In this document: piece by piece, positions 1 through 7,959 of the stretch | How positions within the stretch are numbered: the stretch's first letter is position 1 | Layout of the letters: every line of letters begins with the position of its first letter | Assembly (NCBI GenBank): GCA_050692555.1 | Contig: JBOGVS010000012.1 | Coordinates: 1-64,000, forward strand | Direction of reading: 5' to 3' | DNA from: DAITPV01 sp050692555 | Lineage (GTDB): Bacteria > Actinomycetota > UBA4738 > CALAEC01 | DNA length: 64,000 bases | The notes under the pieces: generated by a model | Database searches by the model: none | Told to the model about the DNA's origin: nothing | Seen by the model: only the letters and a program-made list of their open reading frames with translations | Position numbers and translations under genes: made by a program

Positions 1-65
1 GCGCCATCGATAGACCCACCGGACCCCTCCTCCCGGGGCCGCGCACGTCTTGAGCGTGGCCCGTT

Positions 66-121
66 CGAGGACATCCTTAGATGAGTCTCGGTCCGGCTTT
101 CGAGGACATTTCTGGTGAGTC
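66..121. repeat. Imperfect direct repeat upstream of the MerR gene
   Basis: Two copies of CGAGGACAT followed by a variable spacer and TGAGTC start at 66 and 101, so they are 35 bp apart. They lie just upstream of the merR promoter (-35 at 133) and could be binding sites for a regulator, possibly MerR itself. The role is inference; the repeat is seen. Bases 1-65 show no gene or motif I can name. Confidence 0.4.
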
Positions 122-132
122 AACTCGCTTCG

Positions 133-161
133 TTGACACCCGTCACCCCCGGCGGTAGGCT
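133..161 (+). promoter_or_regulatory. Sigma-70-type promoter for the MerR gene
   Basis: A perfect TTGACA at 133-138 and TAGGCT at 156-161 are separated by 17 bp. Transcription should begin near 168, leaving a leader of about 24 nt with a GGAG ribosome site before the ATG at 192. Confidence 0.7.
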
Positions 162-191
162 GGCCGACGCCGCCGTAATTACGGAGATGTG

Positions 192-632
192 ATGACCGAA
201 GACGAGGGATATCGGGCTCCAGAGGTCGCCAAGATCGTGGGGATCAGCTATCGGCAGCTGGACTACTGGGCCCGCACCGGGCTGGTGACCCCCAGCGTCC
301 GGGACGCCGTGGGGTCGGGGACCCAGCGGGAGTACTCCTTCCAGGACATCCTGGTCCTGAAGGTCATCAAGAGCCTCCTGGACGCCGGGGTGAACCTCCA
401 CCGGATCCGTAAGGCCATCTCGTTCCTCCGCGAGCACCTCAAGCAGCAGCCCCAGGGGATGACCCTGATGTCGGACGGCACCAAGATCTACGCCTGTGAG
501 TCACCCACCGAGGTGATGGACCTGCTCGAGCGAGGGCAAGGCGTGTTCGGCATCGCCCTGGACAAGGTATGGGACGACGTCGAAGGGTCCGTCCGAAGGA
601 GCGCGAGGGCCGCCCGGGCCGGAGGGACGTGA
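192..632 (+). CDS. MerR-family transcriptional regulator
   Basis: A 146-residue DNA-binding regulator. The winged helix-turn-helix of the MerR family spans roughly residues 5-75 (motif APEVAKIVGISYRQLDYWARTG, cut here as APEVAKIVGISYRQLDYW), followed by a helical stretch and a short C-terminal domain with no obvious metal or drug-binding cysteines. The ATG at 192 is preferred over the GTG at 189 because GGAG at 183-186 is then correctly spaced. The stop overlaps the next gene by GTGA, so the two are translationally coupled. In Mycobacterium a similar MerR pair (Rv1828/Rv1830) sits close to gcvB, and here glycine decarboxylase follows within 0.5 kb, so control of central or cell-cycle genes is likely; the exact target is unknown. 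Confidence 0.85.
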   Translation: MTEDEGYRAPEVAKIVGISYRQLDYWARTGLVTPSVRDAVGSGTQREYSFQDILVLKVIKSLLDAGVNLHRIRKAISFLREHLKQQPQGMTLMSDGTKIYACESPTEVMDLLERGQGVFGIALDKVWDDVEGSVRRSARAARAGGT

Positions 633-1006
633 GGGCCGCACTCGAGCAGCCCCTCAAGAGCGACACACTGGACTTCGCCCACGCCAGCGAGCGTCAGTTC
701 GCGCGGCTCCTGGACTTCTATCAGATCGAGTGGGACTACGAGCCCGTATCGTTCGACCTGGAATGGGACCGCCAGGGCAACGTGACCCAACAGTTCACCC
801 CGGACTTCTACCTCCCGGCCTACGACCTGTACATCGAGATCACCACGATGAACCAGAAGCTGGTCACCCGGAAGAACCGCAAGGTCCGGCGGCTGGCCGA
901 GCTGTATCCCGAGATCAAGTGCAAGATCTTCTACCAGCGTGACTACCTGTCGCTGGTGACGAAGTACGGGCTGGAGGACCGCCGCTCCCCGGAATCGTCC
1001 AACTGA
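629..1006 (+). CDS. Small PD-(D/E)XK nuclease-like protein of unknown function
   Basis: A 125-residue protein started at the GTG that overlaps the merR stop. The N-terminal half has SERQFARLLDFYQIEWDYEP (acidic residues of the first helix), followed by FTPDFYLPAYDLYIEIT and a lysine-rich QKLVTRKNRK segment. This order, helix with Glu, then PDF-YLP, then E-x-T and Lys, resembles the core of the PD-(D/E)XK nuclease fold, although the usual E-x-K is relaxed. The family is not one I can name; similar small proteins occur in high-GC bacteria. Catalytic activity is uncertain. It is cotranscribed with the MerR gene and sits between it and gcvPA. Confidence 0.6.
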   Translation: MRAALEQPLKSDTLDFAHASERQFARLLDFYQIEWDYEPVSFDLEWDRQGNVTQQFTPDFYLPAYDLYIEITTMNQKLVTRKNRKVRRLAELYPEIKCKIFYQRDYLSLVTKYGLEDRRSPESSN

Positions 1007-1024
1007 GGTTCGCGGGAACCCTGG

Positions 1025-1041
1025 TACGATACGGCCCGTTC
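1025..1041 (+). promoter_or_regulatory. -10 box for gcvPA with probable leaderless start
   Basis: TACGAT at 1025-1030 lies 10 bp before an in-frame CTG at 1041. The spacing matches the other leaderless genes in this window. Confidence 0.4.
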
Positions 1042-2366
1042 TGACCGGCCTCCGTTTCGCACCACATACCGACGACGACGTCCGAGAGATGCTCGACGCT
1101 CTCGGTCTGTCGTCCATCGACGACCTGTACGCGCACATCCCCCCGCAGGTGCTGCTGGACCGGCCGCTGGACATGCCCGAGGGCCTTTCCGAGCTCGAGC
1201 TCACCCGCGAGCTGCGCCGGCTGGCCGCCCGGAACCGTCACGCCGAGGACCTGGTGTGCTTCGCCGGCGGCGGAGCGTACGACCACTACGTACCTTCGGT
1301 GGTGTGGTCGCTGGCGGGTCGGTCCGAGCTCCAGACCTCGTACACCCCGTACCAGCCCGAGCTGTCGCAGGGAGTGCTCCAGGCCCTGTTCGAGTACCAG
1401 TCGATGATCTGCGACCTCACCGGGATGGAGGTGTCGAACGCGTCGCTGTACGACGGGGCCACGGCGCTGGTGGAAGCGGTCAATCTGGCCCGGGCGGCCA
1501 CGGGGCGGGACCGGGTGCTGGTGTGCGGAGCCGTCGACCCCCGGTACGTCGAGGCCCTCCGAACCTACGGCAGGGGAGTGGGCTACGTGCCCGAGCCGGT
1601 GCCCGCGGGCGACGGTCGCAGCGAAGTTCCATCCGTGGGTGACGACGTGGCGTGTGTGATCGTCCAGCACCCCAACGCTCTGGGGGTGCTGGAGCCGGCC
1701 CGGGAGGTGTTCGCCGCGGCGACGGCCGCCGGAGCCAGGGCCGTCCAGGTGTTCGACCCGCTGTCGCTCGGCGTCCTGGCGCCCCCGGGCGAGCTGGGTG
1801 CCGACATCGCGGTGGCGGAAGGACAGGTCCTGGGGAACCACCTGAACTTCGGAGGCCCGAACCTGGGGATCATCGCCGCTGGGAAGAAGGACGTCCGCCG
1901 GATGCCGGGACGGATCGCCGGGGAGACCAGGGACGTGGACGGGTCCGTGGGATACGTGCTCACGCTCCAGGCCCGGGAGCAGCACATCCGCCGGGAGAAG
2001 GCCACCTCCAACATCTGCACCAACCAGACGCTGATGGCCGTCGCCGCGGCGATCTATCTAGCGTGGCTGGGGCCGGAGGGCCTCCGGGAGGTGGGGGAGG
2101 CCAGCGCGGCCAAGGCCCGGTACGCCGCGGACCGGCTCACGGCGATCCCCGGGGTCCGGCTCACTCATCCCGAGGTGGCGTTCTTCAAGGAGTTCGGGCT
2201 GTCGTTCGAGCGGGCCACCGGCGAGGAGGTTCGGTCGGCGATGGTGGAGCGAGGCTACCTGGTGGGCCCGGTCATCGACCGGTCGCTGCTGGTGGCGTGC
2301 ACCGAGCGCCGGACCCGCGAAGAGATCGACGGTCTGGCCGAGGCCCTGGCCGAGGTGGCGCGGTGA
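1041..2366 (+). CDS. gcvPA: Glycine dehydrogenase (decarboxylating) subunit 1
   Basis: The N-terminal subunit of the split P-protein of the glycine cleavage system. With GcvPB it decarboxylates glycine and passes the aminomethyl group to lipoyl-GcvH in the cytoplasm. The family hallmarks are present: PHTDDDVREML near the N-terminus, AYDHYVP, the TSYTPYQPELSQG segment and GGPNLGI. The first ATG is at 1089, but family-type sequence (LRFAPHTDDDVREM) continues upstream with no ATG, GTG or TTG in frame; the only near-start codon is CTG at 1041, placed directly after a -10 box. From 1041 the protein has 441 residues, the usual length; from 1089 it would lack about 16. gcvPB overlaps by 4 nt. The T- and H-proteins are not in this window. 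Confidence 0.9.
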   Translation: MTGLRFAPHTDDDVREMLDALGLSSIDDLYAHIPPQVLLDRPLDMPEGLSELELTRELRRLAARNRHAEDLVCFAGGGAYDHYVPSVVWSLAGRSELQTSYTPYQPELSQGVLQALFEYQSMICDLTGMEVSNASLYDGATALVEAVNLARAATGRDRVLVCGAVDPRYVEALRTYGRGVGYVPEPVPAGDGRSEVPSVGDDVACVIVQHPNALGVLEPAREVFAAATAAGARAVQVFDPLSLGVLAPPGELGADIAVAEGQVLGNHLNFGGPNLGIIAAGKKDVRRMPGRIAGETRDVDGSVGYVLTLQAREQHIRREKATSNICTNQTLMAVAAAIYLAWLGPEGLREVGEASAAKARYAADRLTAIPGVRLTHPEVAFFKEFGLSFERATGEEVRSAMVERGYLVGPVIDRSLLVACTERRTREEIDGLAEALAEVAR

Positions 2367-3853
2367 GCGAGAACGGACGACCGGCCACCGGCGCTCCGGT
2401 ACGGACCGGTGATCCCCTCGGGTTCCCGCGGACGCTCAAGGAGCTGTCCCGGCCCGGGCGGCGGGCCTCGTCCTTCCCGAGGCTCGACGTCCCGGAGACG
2501 GCGGTCCCCGACGAGCACCGTCGCGCGGAGCCGGCGCCGCTGCCTGAAGTGGGGGAGCGGGATCTGGTCCGCCACTACACCCGCCTGGCCCAGCGCAACT
2601 ACGGCGTGGACACCGGCTTCTACCCGCTGGGGTCCTGCTCCATGAAGTACAACCCCAAGGTGGCAGAGGAGGTCGCCGCCCTTCCCGGCTTCGCTCGCCT
2701 TCATCCTCTCCAGCCGGACGCCACGGTCCAGGGAGCCCTCGAGCTGCTGTGGCGGCTGGAACGGGCTCTGTGCGAGATCACCGGCATGGCTCGGACCACG
2801 TTCCAGCCGGCCGCGGGAGCATCGGGAGAGCTGACCGGGCTGTTGATCCTGCGGGCCCACCACACCCGCCAGGGCGATCCCCGCCGCAGGATCGTGATCC
2901 CCGACTCGGCGCACGGCACCAACCCGGCGTCGGTTCGCATGGCCGGGTACGACGTGGCCACGGTCCCCTCGGACGCCCGGGGGCTGGTGGACCTGTCGGC
3001 ACTGGAGAAGCTGGTCGACGAGGACGTGGCCGGGTTGATGATCACCAACCCCAACACCCTCGGGCTGTTCGAGCAGGACATCCTGGAGATCGCCCGGACC
3101 ATCCACGAGGTCGGCGGGCTCCTGTACTACGACGGGGCCAACCTCAACGCGATCCTGGGCCGGGTGCGGCCCGGGGACATGGGCTTCGACATCGTGCACA
3201 TGAACACGCACAAGACGTTCGCCACGCCGCACGGCGGGGGAGGGCCGGGCGCAGGGCCGGTCGGTGTGACCGAGCGTCTGGAGCCGTATCTCCCGGCCCC
3301 CATCGTGGAGCGGGACGACGACGGCACGTACCGCCTGAACCACGACCGCCCGGAGTCCATCGGGCGGATCCACGGGTTCCACGGGAACTTCGGCATCCTG
3401 GTCCGGGCCTACGCGTACGTGTTCGGGTACGGCGGTGACGGGCTCCGCGAGGTCGCCGAACGGGCCGTGCTCAACGCGCGCTACCTGGCGGAGCTGGTGA
3501 GAGGCGAGTACCCGCTGGCGTTCCCCGACGGACCGCCGATGCACGAGTTCGTGTCCACGGCCAAGCGCCTCAAAAAGTCCGGGATCCGGGCCATGGACGT
3601 GGCCAAGCGGATCATCGACCTGGGCTTCTATCCCTCCACCGTGTACTTCCCGCTGATCGTGGAGGAGGCCCTGATGGTGGAACCCACCGAGACCGAGTCC
3701 AAGGAGACCCTAGATTCCTTTGCCGAGGCTTTGCTCCAGGTGGCCCGGGAAGCCCTGGAAGACCCGGAGCGCCTTCGCCAGGCTCCGGTGACCACTCCGG
3801 TGCGCCGCCTCGACGAGGCCCTGGCCGCCCGGAGCCTCAAGATCTGCTGGTAG
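2363..3853 (+). CDS. gcvPB: Glycine dehydrogenase (decarboxylating) subunit 2
   Basis: The 496-residue C-terminal subunit of the split P-protein, which carries the pyridoxal phosphate. The PLP lysine is in MNTHKTFATPHGGGGPG (around residue 285), after HGTNPASVRMAGYD and ITNPNTLGLF, all typical of the family. YPLGSCSMKYNPK near residue 90 is another hallmark. The GTG start overlaps the gcvPA stop (GTGA), so the two subunits are made together. Mycobacteria carry a fused gcvP; the split form here is like that of Thermus, Bacillus and archaea. Confidence 0.95.
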   Translation: MSENGRPATGAPVRTGDPLGFPRTLKELSRPGRRASSFPRLDVPETAVPDEHRRAEPAPLPEVGERDLVRHYTRLAQRNYGVDTGFYPLGSCSMKYNPKVAEEVAALPGFARLHPLQPDATVQGALELLWRLERALCEITGMARTTFQPAAGASGELTGLLILRAHHTRQGDPRRRIVIPDSAHGTNPASVRMAGYDVATVPSDARGLVDLSALEKLVDEDVAGLMITNPNTLGLFEQDILEIARTIHEVGGLLYYDGANLNAILGRVRPGDMGFDIVHMNTHKTFATPHGGGGPGAGPVGVTERLEPYLPAPIVERDDDGTYRLNHDRPESIGRIHGFHGNFGILVRAYAYVFGYGGDGLREVAERAVLNARYLAELVRGEYPLAFPDGPPMHEFVSTAKRLKKSGIRAMDVAKRIIDLGFYPSTVYFPLIVEEALMVEPTETESKETLDSFAEALLQVAREALEDPERLRQAPVTTPVRRLDEALAARSLKICW

Positions 3854-3902
3854 CCACGGCACCGCAATTCGGCACCCTCGACGACCGCTTCCCGGAGCGA
3901 TG

Positions 3903-4385
3903 ATGGCAGGGATGGAACTGATCAGGCGGGCCCTCAGGGTGCAATGCTTCATCGACCGGGCCTTCCGGGTGTTCACGGAAGAGATGGGGACCTGGTGGCC
4001 GTTGGAGACGCACTCGATCGCGGTCGACCAGGAGCTCGGGCAGAAAGCGGAAACTCTCAGGATCGACACACGGGAGGGCGGGCGCATCGAGGAGGTACTC
4101 GAGGATGGATCGACGCGCGACTGGGGAGGAGTCGTCGCCTGGGAGCCGCCCCACCGCGTGGTGTTCGCATGGAAGCCGAACGACCGCCCCACCCCTCCGA
4201 CCGAGGTGGAGGTCCGCTTCATCCACGAGAGCGAGGAGACCACCCTCGTGGAACTCGAGCACCGGGGTTGGGATCGTCTCGGGGATGTCTCCGACGAGAT
4301 TCGCCCGCTCTACGCGTCCGAGGGCGGTTGGACCATGGTGCTTGAGCGCTACCGGAACGCCGCGGAGTCCGAGGCCGCACCCTGA
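3903..4385 (+). CDS. SRPBCC (AHSA1-like) family protein
   Basis: A 160-residue protein of the START/SRPBCC ligand-binding superfamily. It has the N-terminal basic strand, FTEEMGTWWPLETHS, an RVVFAWKP strand and a long C-terminal helix with GWTMVLERYR, the usual layout of AHSA1/polyketide-cyclase-like proteins. These proteins bind hydrophobic ligands or act as small enzymes; the ligand cannot be told. ATG at 3903 fits the GGAG at 3894 better than the ATG at 3900. It follows gcvPB after 49 nt and need not be functionally linked. Confidence 0.75.
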   Translation: MAGMELIRRALRVQCFIDRAFRVFTEEMGTWWPLETHSIAVDQELGQKAETLRIDTREGGRIEEVLEDGSTRDWGGVVAWEPPHRVVFAWKPNDRPTPPTEVEVRFIHESEETTLVELEHRGWDRLGDVSDEIRPLYASEGGWTMVLERYRNAAESEAAP

Positions 4386-4414
4386 ACGAGATCATCATCG
4401 CAGCGTGTCGCCTC

Positions 4415-4420
4415 TAGACT
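4415..4420 (+). promoter_or_regulatory. -10 box, leaderless promoter of the HTH-cyclase gene
   Basis: TAGACT lies 7 bp before the GTG at 4428. The only purine-rich stretch (GCGGAGAG) is too close to the start to serve as a ribosome site, so a leaderless transcript is the better reading. Confidence 0.5.
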
Positions 4421-4427
4421 GCGGAGA

Positions 4428-5648
4428 GTGACGGAGACATTCTCCGCCGAGAAGGTCGCCGCCGAGGCCGGTGTCTCGAGAGAACGGGTCGACTGGCTCG
4501 TTGACATCGGCGTCGTCAAACCTCGCGAGCCCGGAGCCTTTCGCTTCAGCGACATCTTCCGGGTCAAGATGATCGGGGCGCTGCTCGAGGCGGGGTTCAC
4601 CTCACAGCAGGTCGAGTGGGCAACGGCGGAGGGGCACTTCAAGCTCGACTGGATGGACGAGTTCTACCCCGATGAGCCGGGTCCGCGGTCCGAGCGAACG
4701 TTCTCCGAGTTCTTGCAGGTGGCGGGGCCGAGGGCGGACCTCCTGCCCGCCATCTATGAGGTCTTGGGGCTGCCGAAGCCCGACCCCTCCTCGCCGATCC
4801 TGGTCCATGAGGAAGAGCTCCTCCAGCGGTTCCTCCAGGAATGGAGCCTGACGCGGGACGACGAAACCCTCATCAGGGCAGCTCGGCTCCTCGCGGAGGG
4901 AACCCGGGTGACGGCGCTGGGGTGGGCCGAGCTCCTCGACGAGCGGATGGCCGGGCCGGCCCGAGAGCGTTTCCTCCGGGGAGAGATCGAGCGCTTCCCT
5001 CCGGAGGTGTCGCAGGCCTTCGCGACGCTGGTCGATCTTGCACCGAGGTTGATGGAATGGCTCACCCTCAGGTACCTCGAGCAACGAAGCGTCGAGGGCA
5101 TCGTGGAGAGCTTCGAACAGTTCCTCGCGTCCCGGGATCTGGTTCACCCGGGGCCGACGGCACCGCCCGCTGTGGTCTTCGTCGACCTATCGGGGTACAC
5201 GCGGCTCACGGAGGAGCGCGGAGACCAGGTGGCCGTTCGGTTGGCGGCCACGCTCCAGCGAGAGGCCGCCGCCGCGGCGACGGCGAGCGGTGGGAGGCTG
5301 GTGAAGCTGCTGGGGGATGGAGCGATGCTCTCTTTCCCCGATGCCCAGCGCGGCCTCGAGGCCGCCCTCGATCTCGTCCGGGCCTTGAGCGTCGACGGTA
5401 GCCTCCTCGCCCACGCGGGAGTCCACGCCGGCCCGGTCGTCGAGCGAGACCTGGACCTGTTCGGGGGGACCGTCAATCTGGCCTCTCGCATCGCCGAGGC
5501 GGCCGGGCCGGGAGAGGTTCTGGTGAGCGAGGCCGTGGCGGAGGCCGTGCACAACCCCGCATGGCAGTTCGAGCGAACCGATGCGGCGATGTTGAAGGGG
5601 ATCACCGACCCGGTTTTGCTCTTCCGTGTCAGGGTGAGGGGTCCCTAG
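4428..5648 (+). CDS. MerR-type HTH / class III adenylate cyclase fusion
   Basis: A 406-residue soluble protein. Residues about 8-65 form a MerR-like helix-turn-helix (VAAEAGVSRERVDWLVDIG, then FRFSDIFRVKMIGALLEAG). A helical linker follows. Residues about 247-400 are a class III nucleotide cyclase domain: FVDLSGYTRLTEERG carries the first metal Asp (near 252), LLGDGAMLSFPDA the second (near 296), and GTVNLASRIAEAAGPGEVLVS the conserved C-terminal half. It should make cAMP from ATP, and its DNA-binding head may couple synthesis to transcription; that coupling is inference. HTH-cyclase fusions are known in actinobacteria. The TAG stop forms the palindrome CTAG with the stop of the convergent neighbour. 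Confidence 0.85.
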   Translation: MTETFSAEKVAAEAGVSRERVDWLVDIGVVKPREPGAFRFSDIFRVKMIGALLEAGFTSQQVEWATAEGHFKLDWMDEFYPDEPGPRSERTFSEFLQVAGPRADLLPAIYEVLGLPKPDPSSPILVHEEELLQRFLQEWSLTRDDETLIRAARLLAEGTRVTALGWAELLDERMAGPARERFLRGEIERFPPEVSQAFATLVDLAPRLMEWLTLRYLEQRSVEGIVESFEQFLASRDLVHPGPTAPPAVVFVDLSGYTRLTEERGDQVAVRLAATLQREAAAAATASGGRLVKLLGDGAMLSFPDAQRGLEAALDLVRALSVDGSLLAHAGVHAGPVVERDLDLFGGTVNLASRIAEAAGPGEVLVSEAVAEAVHNPAWQFERTDAAMLKGITDPVLLFRVRVRGP

Positions 5649-6082
5649 AGCAGAGAGCCATAGTCCCACGAGATCAAGCTGGCAGGCTCCAGTCTGAACA
5701 CGACCCGGTCTGACTGGCGCAAGGCTTCGATGGTCCATTGCTTTCCCCGCTCTCCCAGGTAGCGTGAGGAGACGGCCGACAGGAGTCCTTCATCTCTTCC
5801 CACGACATGTGGCCGGCCCATGGCTATCACCGCGCGGTAGGGCTGGTTATCGGAGGCGATCGATACCGACACCTTCCCACCGTCGGCCCAGTCGCGGCCC
5901 GTGTGGCGCTGCCGGATCCTTGTGGTGAACCAGAATGCGCGGTTGTCCCACAGGAACCAGACGGGCCGGACCCTGGGAAGGCCCCGACCGTCGACGGTTC
6001 CGAGGTGAGCCAGCCGGACCTCGGCCAAGAAGGCATCGATCTCCTGGGGGGTAAGGGGTCGCGCGCGTGACCTGGCGTCCAC
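5645..6082 (-). CDS. Pyridoxamine 5'-phosphate oxidase-like (PPOX/F420) flavin-fold protein
   Basis: A 145-residue split-barrel protein. The sequence LAHLGTVDGRGLPRVRPVWFLWD and the strand pattern that follows match the PPOX superfamily, which in actinobacteria includes FMN, heme and F420-dependent reductases. The ligand is not evident from sequence. It lies at the far end of the leftward sugar-transport arm, 47 nt after the SDR gene. A weak -10 (TAGTCC at 6089-6094) 6 nt before the GTG start suggests it may also be transcribed separately as a leaderless mRNA. Confidence 0.75.
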   Translation of the reverse strand: MDARSRARPLTPQEIDAFLAEVRLAHLGTVDGRGLPRVRPVWFLWDNRAFWFTTRIRQRHTGRDWADGGKVSVSIASDNQPYRAVIAMGRPHVVGRDEGLLSAVSSRYLGERGKQWTIEALRQSDRVVFRLEPASLISWDYGSLL

Positions 6083-6129
6083 TGACTCGGACTACTTGCT
6101 CGATGGTCGCGGTGGCCGGAACACTTTTC

Positions 6130-6906
6130 CTAGGACCATGACTCGAGCTGAGCCGTCATGCCGCTGTCCACGAACAGCATGGATCCCGTGACGTAGGTGG
6201 AGTCGGCGGATGCCAGGAACACTGCTGCCCGCCCGATCTCCTCCGGCGTCCCCAGCCGTCCAAGCAGCTGCCGCTTCTCCACGGCGGCCCGCATGGCGGC
6301 CGGGTCCTCGGTCTCGTCGAAGATCCCCCGGATCAGCGGCGTGTCGATCCACCCGGGACAGATCGCGTTCACCCGGATGCCGTCCGCGCCCAGGTCGATG
6401 GCCGCGGCTCGGGTAAGCGCGGCGACGCCGCCCTTCGATGCGGCGTACGGCACCGTCCCGCCCACGTTCTGAACCGAATGCACCGAAGCGATGTTGATGA
6501 TCGAGCCCGAGCCGGAGCGCCGGAGCAGGGGCGTGGCGTGCTTCATGCACAGGAACACTCCCCGAAGGTTCACTGCCACGGCTCGGTCGAAGTCCTCGGC
6601 CGTAGCCTCGGTAAGGCTCTTGTAGACGCCCACGGCCGCGTTGTTCACCAGCACGTCGATGCCGCCGAACGCCTCCTCGGTCTCGGTTATTAGGCGCCGG
6701 ATGTCGTCCTCGGTGGCCACGTCGCAGGGGATCGCCCGGGCGGTCCCTCCGGCCGCCGCGAGTTGAGCTTGGGCGTCCCGGGCGGTGGCCTTATCGACCT
6801 CCGCGATGACCACCCGGGCTCCCTCGCGAGCGAATTCGGCCGCGATCCCCCGACCGATCCCCCGGCCGGCCCCGGTGACCACGGCCACCCGGTCCTTCAA
6901 CCGCAT
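6130..6906 (-). CDS. SDR-family NAD(P)-dependent dehydrogenase
   Basis: A 258-residue short-chain dehydrogenase. The cofactor motif TGAGRGIG is at residues 11-18, NNAA near 90, and the catalytic Ser-Tyr-Lys set in NIASVHS and PYAASKGG; CPGWIDTPL follows. The substrate is probably a sugar or sugar derivative, since the gene lies 11 nt after an ABC substrate-binding protein in the same operon. ATG at 6906 gives the usual MRLKDRVAVVTG start; a GTG at 6921, overlapping the upstream stop as GTGA, would add five residues and is also possible. It could supply the first oxidation step of the sugar pathway encoded to the right. Confidence 0.85.
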   Translation of the reverse strand: MRLKDRVAVVTGAGRGIGRGIAAEFAREGARVVIAEVDKATARDAQAQLAAAGGTARAIPCDVATEDDIRRLITETEEAFGGIDVLVNNAAVGVYKSLTEATAEDFDRAVAVNLRGVFLCMKHATPLLRRSGSGSIINIASVHSVQNVGGTVPYAASKGGVAALTRAAAIDLGADGIRVNAICPGWIDTPLIRGIFDETEDPAAMRAAVEKRQLLGRLGTPEEIGRAAVFLASADSTYVTGSMLFVDSGMTAQLESWS

Positions 6907-6917
6907 CTCGCCGTGAG

Positions 6918-7958
6918 TCACGCCGTTGCGTGCTTGAACTGGCCCAGGTTCTCCTGTGTGATCTGCCACACGCCGGTGGTGACCTGCTCGGGCAACGGGT
7001 TGATCCCGGCTTCCCGCCAGTCCGGGACCGGCCGGAGCTGGTTGTGGTTCAGCCAGTACAGGAGCCAGCAGGCCAGCCAGGCTTCGTCGTAGCTCTTCTG
7101 GGCCACGGAGCCGACGATGGTTCCGGCCTCGAGCTTGGCCAGCATGTCGTCGTTGCGGTCCATGGCCACGATCCTGATGTCTCCGGCTTTGTCTGCCTCC
7201 TCCACGGCCGTGGCCGCGCCCAGGCCGCTATCACCGTCGGTGCCGCCGATCCCGACCAGGTCCGGGTTCGCCTGCAGGGCCGCGGCGTAGGCCTCCGGGG
7301 CGTAGGAGGGGTCCGCCCTGTCGTTCACCACCTGGACCACCTCGATCTGCGGATGGTTCTCCCGGAAGTAGGCCTTGTACCCCTCCACGCGATCCAGCAC
7401 GTTTGGGGAGGGGAACGTCCCCAGGGCCACCTTCCCCTGGCCGCCGATCGCCTCGGCCAGCATGGTGGCTCCCACCTGGCCCGCCGCGAACCCGTCGATC
7501 CCAAAGTGGGCGAACCGTTTGCTCTGTGGCGCGTCGCTGATGACCAGGATCACCGGGATCCCGGCGTCTGCGGCCCGATCGATCCCGGGCGTCATGGCGT
7601 CGGCGTCCCCGATGAACAGGATGATCCCGGCCGGGTTGCGGACGATCAGGTCGTCGAGCTGGCGAGCCTGACCCTGGACGTCGAAGTCCGGCGGGCCGAT
7701 GAAACTCGTCTTCGCCCCGGTGGCATCGGTGAAGTCTTCCAGGGCCTGCTGGTGATCCACCCAGAACGGCACCTGGGTCACGATGCTCAGGAAGACGTAC
7801 TCGTCGTTGGGATTGATCGGCTCGGTCGTCGCGGTTCCGGTTCCTCCTTGCGTCTCGTCTCCAGGCGTACAGGCGGCAAGGAGGCCGGCAGCGAGACCGG
7901 TGCCTCCCGCCACCTTCATGAAATCGCGCCGGTTCAGTTCGCTGTGAAACGCTTCCAC
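6918..7958 (-). CDS. Sugar ABC transporter substrate-binding lipoprotein (RbsB-like)
   Basis: A 346-residue periplasmic-binding-protein type 1 lipoprotein. A Tat-type signal (twin Arg at residues 10-11, RRDF) is followed by a hydrophobic stretch and a lipobox LAAC with Cys30, so it is likely exported folded and anchored to the membrane. The mature part has the two-lobe fold pattern of ribose/galactose binders (DAMTPGIDRAADAGIPVILV, GTDGDSGLGAATAVEEA). An AAGGAGG ribosome site precedes the GTG start. It is third in the leftward operon ATPase-permease-binding protein, with gaps of one base or overlaps. Confidence 0.85.
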   Translation of the reverse strand: MEAFHSELNRRDFMKVAGGTGLAAGLLAACTPGDETQGGTGTATTEPINPNDEYVFLSIVTQVPFWVDHQQALEDFTDATGAKTSFIGPPDFDVQGQARQLDDLIVRNPAGIILFIGDADAMTPGIDRAADAGIPVILVISDAPQSKRFAHFGIDGFAAGQVGATMLAEAIGGQGKVALGTFPSPNVLDRVEGYKAYFRENHPQIEVVQVVNDRADPSYAPEAYAAALQANPDLVGIGGTDGDSGLGAATAVEEADKAGDIRIVAMDRNDDMLAKLEAGTIVGSVAQKSYDEAWLACWLLYWLNHNQLRPVPDWREAGINPLPEQVTTGVWQITQENLGQFKHATA

Positions 7959-7959
7959 C

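Noticed and set aside
915..1985. A 356-codon minus-strand frame over gcvPA
   Set aside because: Antisense to a clear gcvPA; rich in Arg, His, Gly and Val as expected for a shadow of a high-GC gene.
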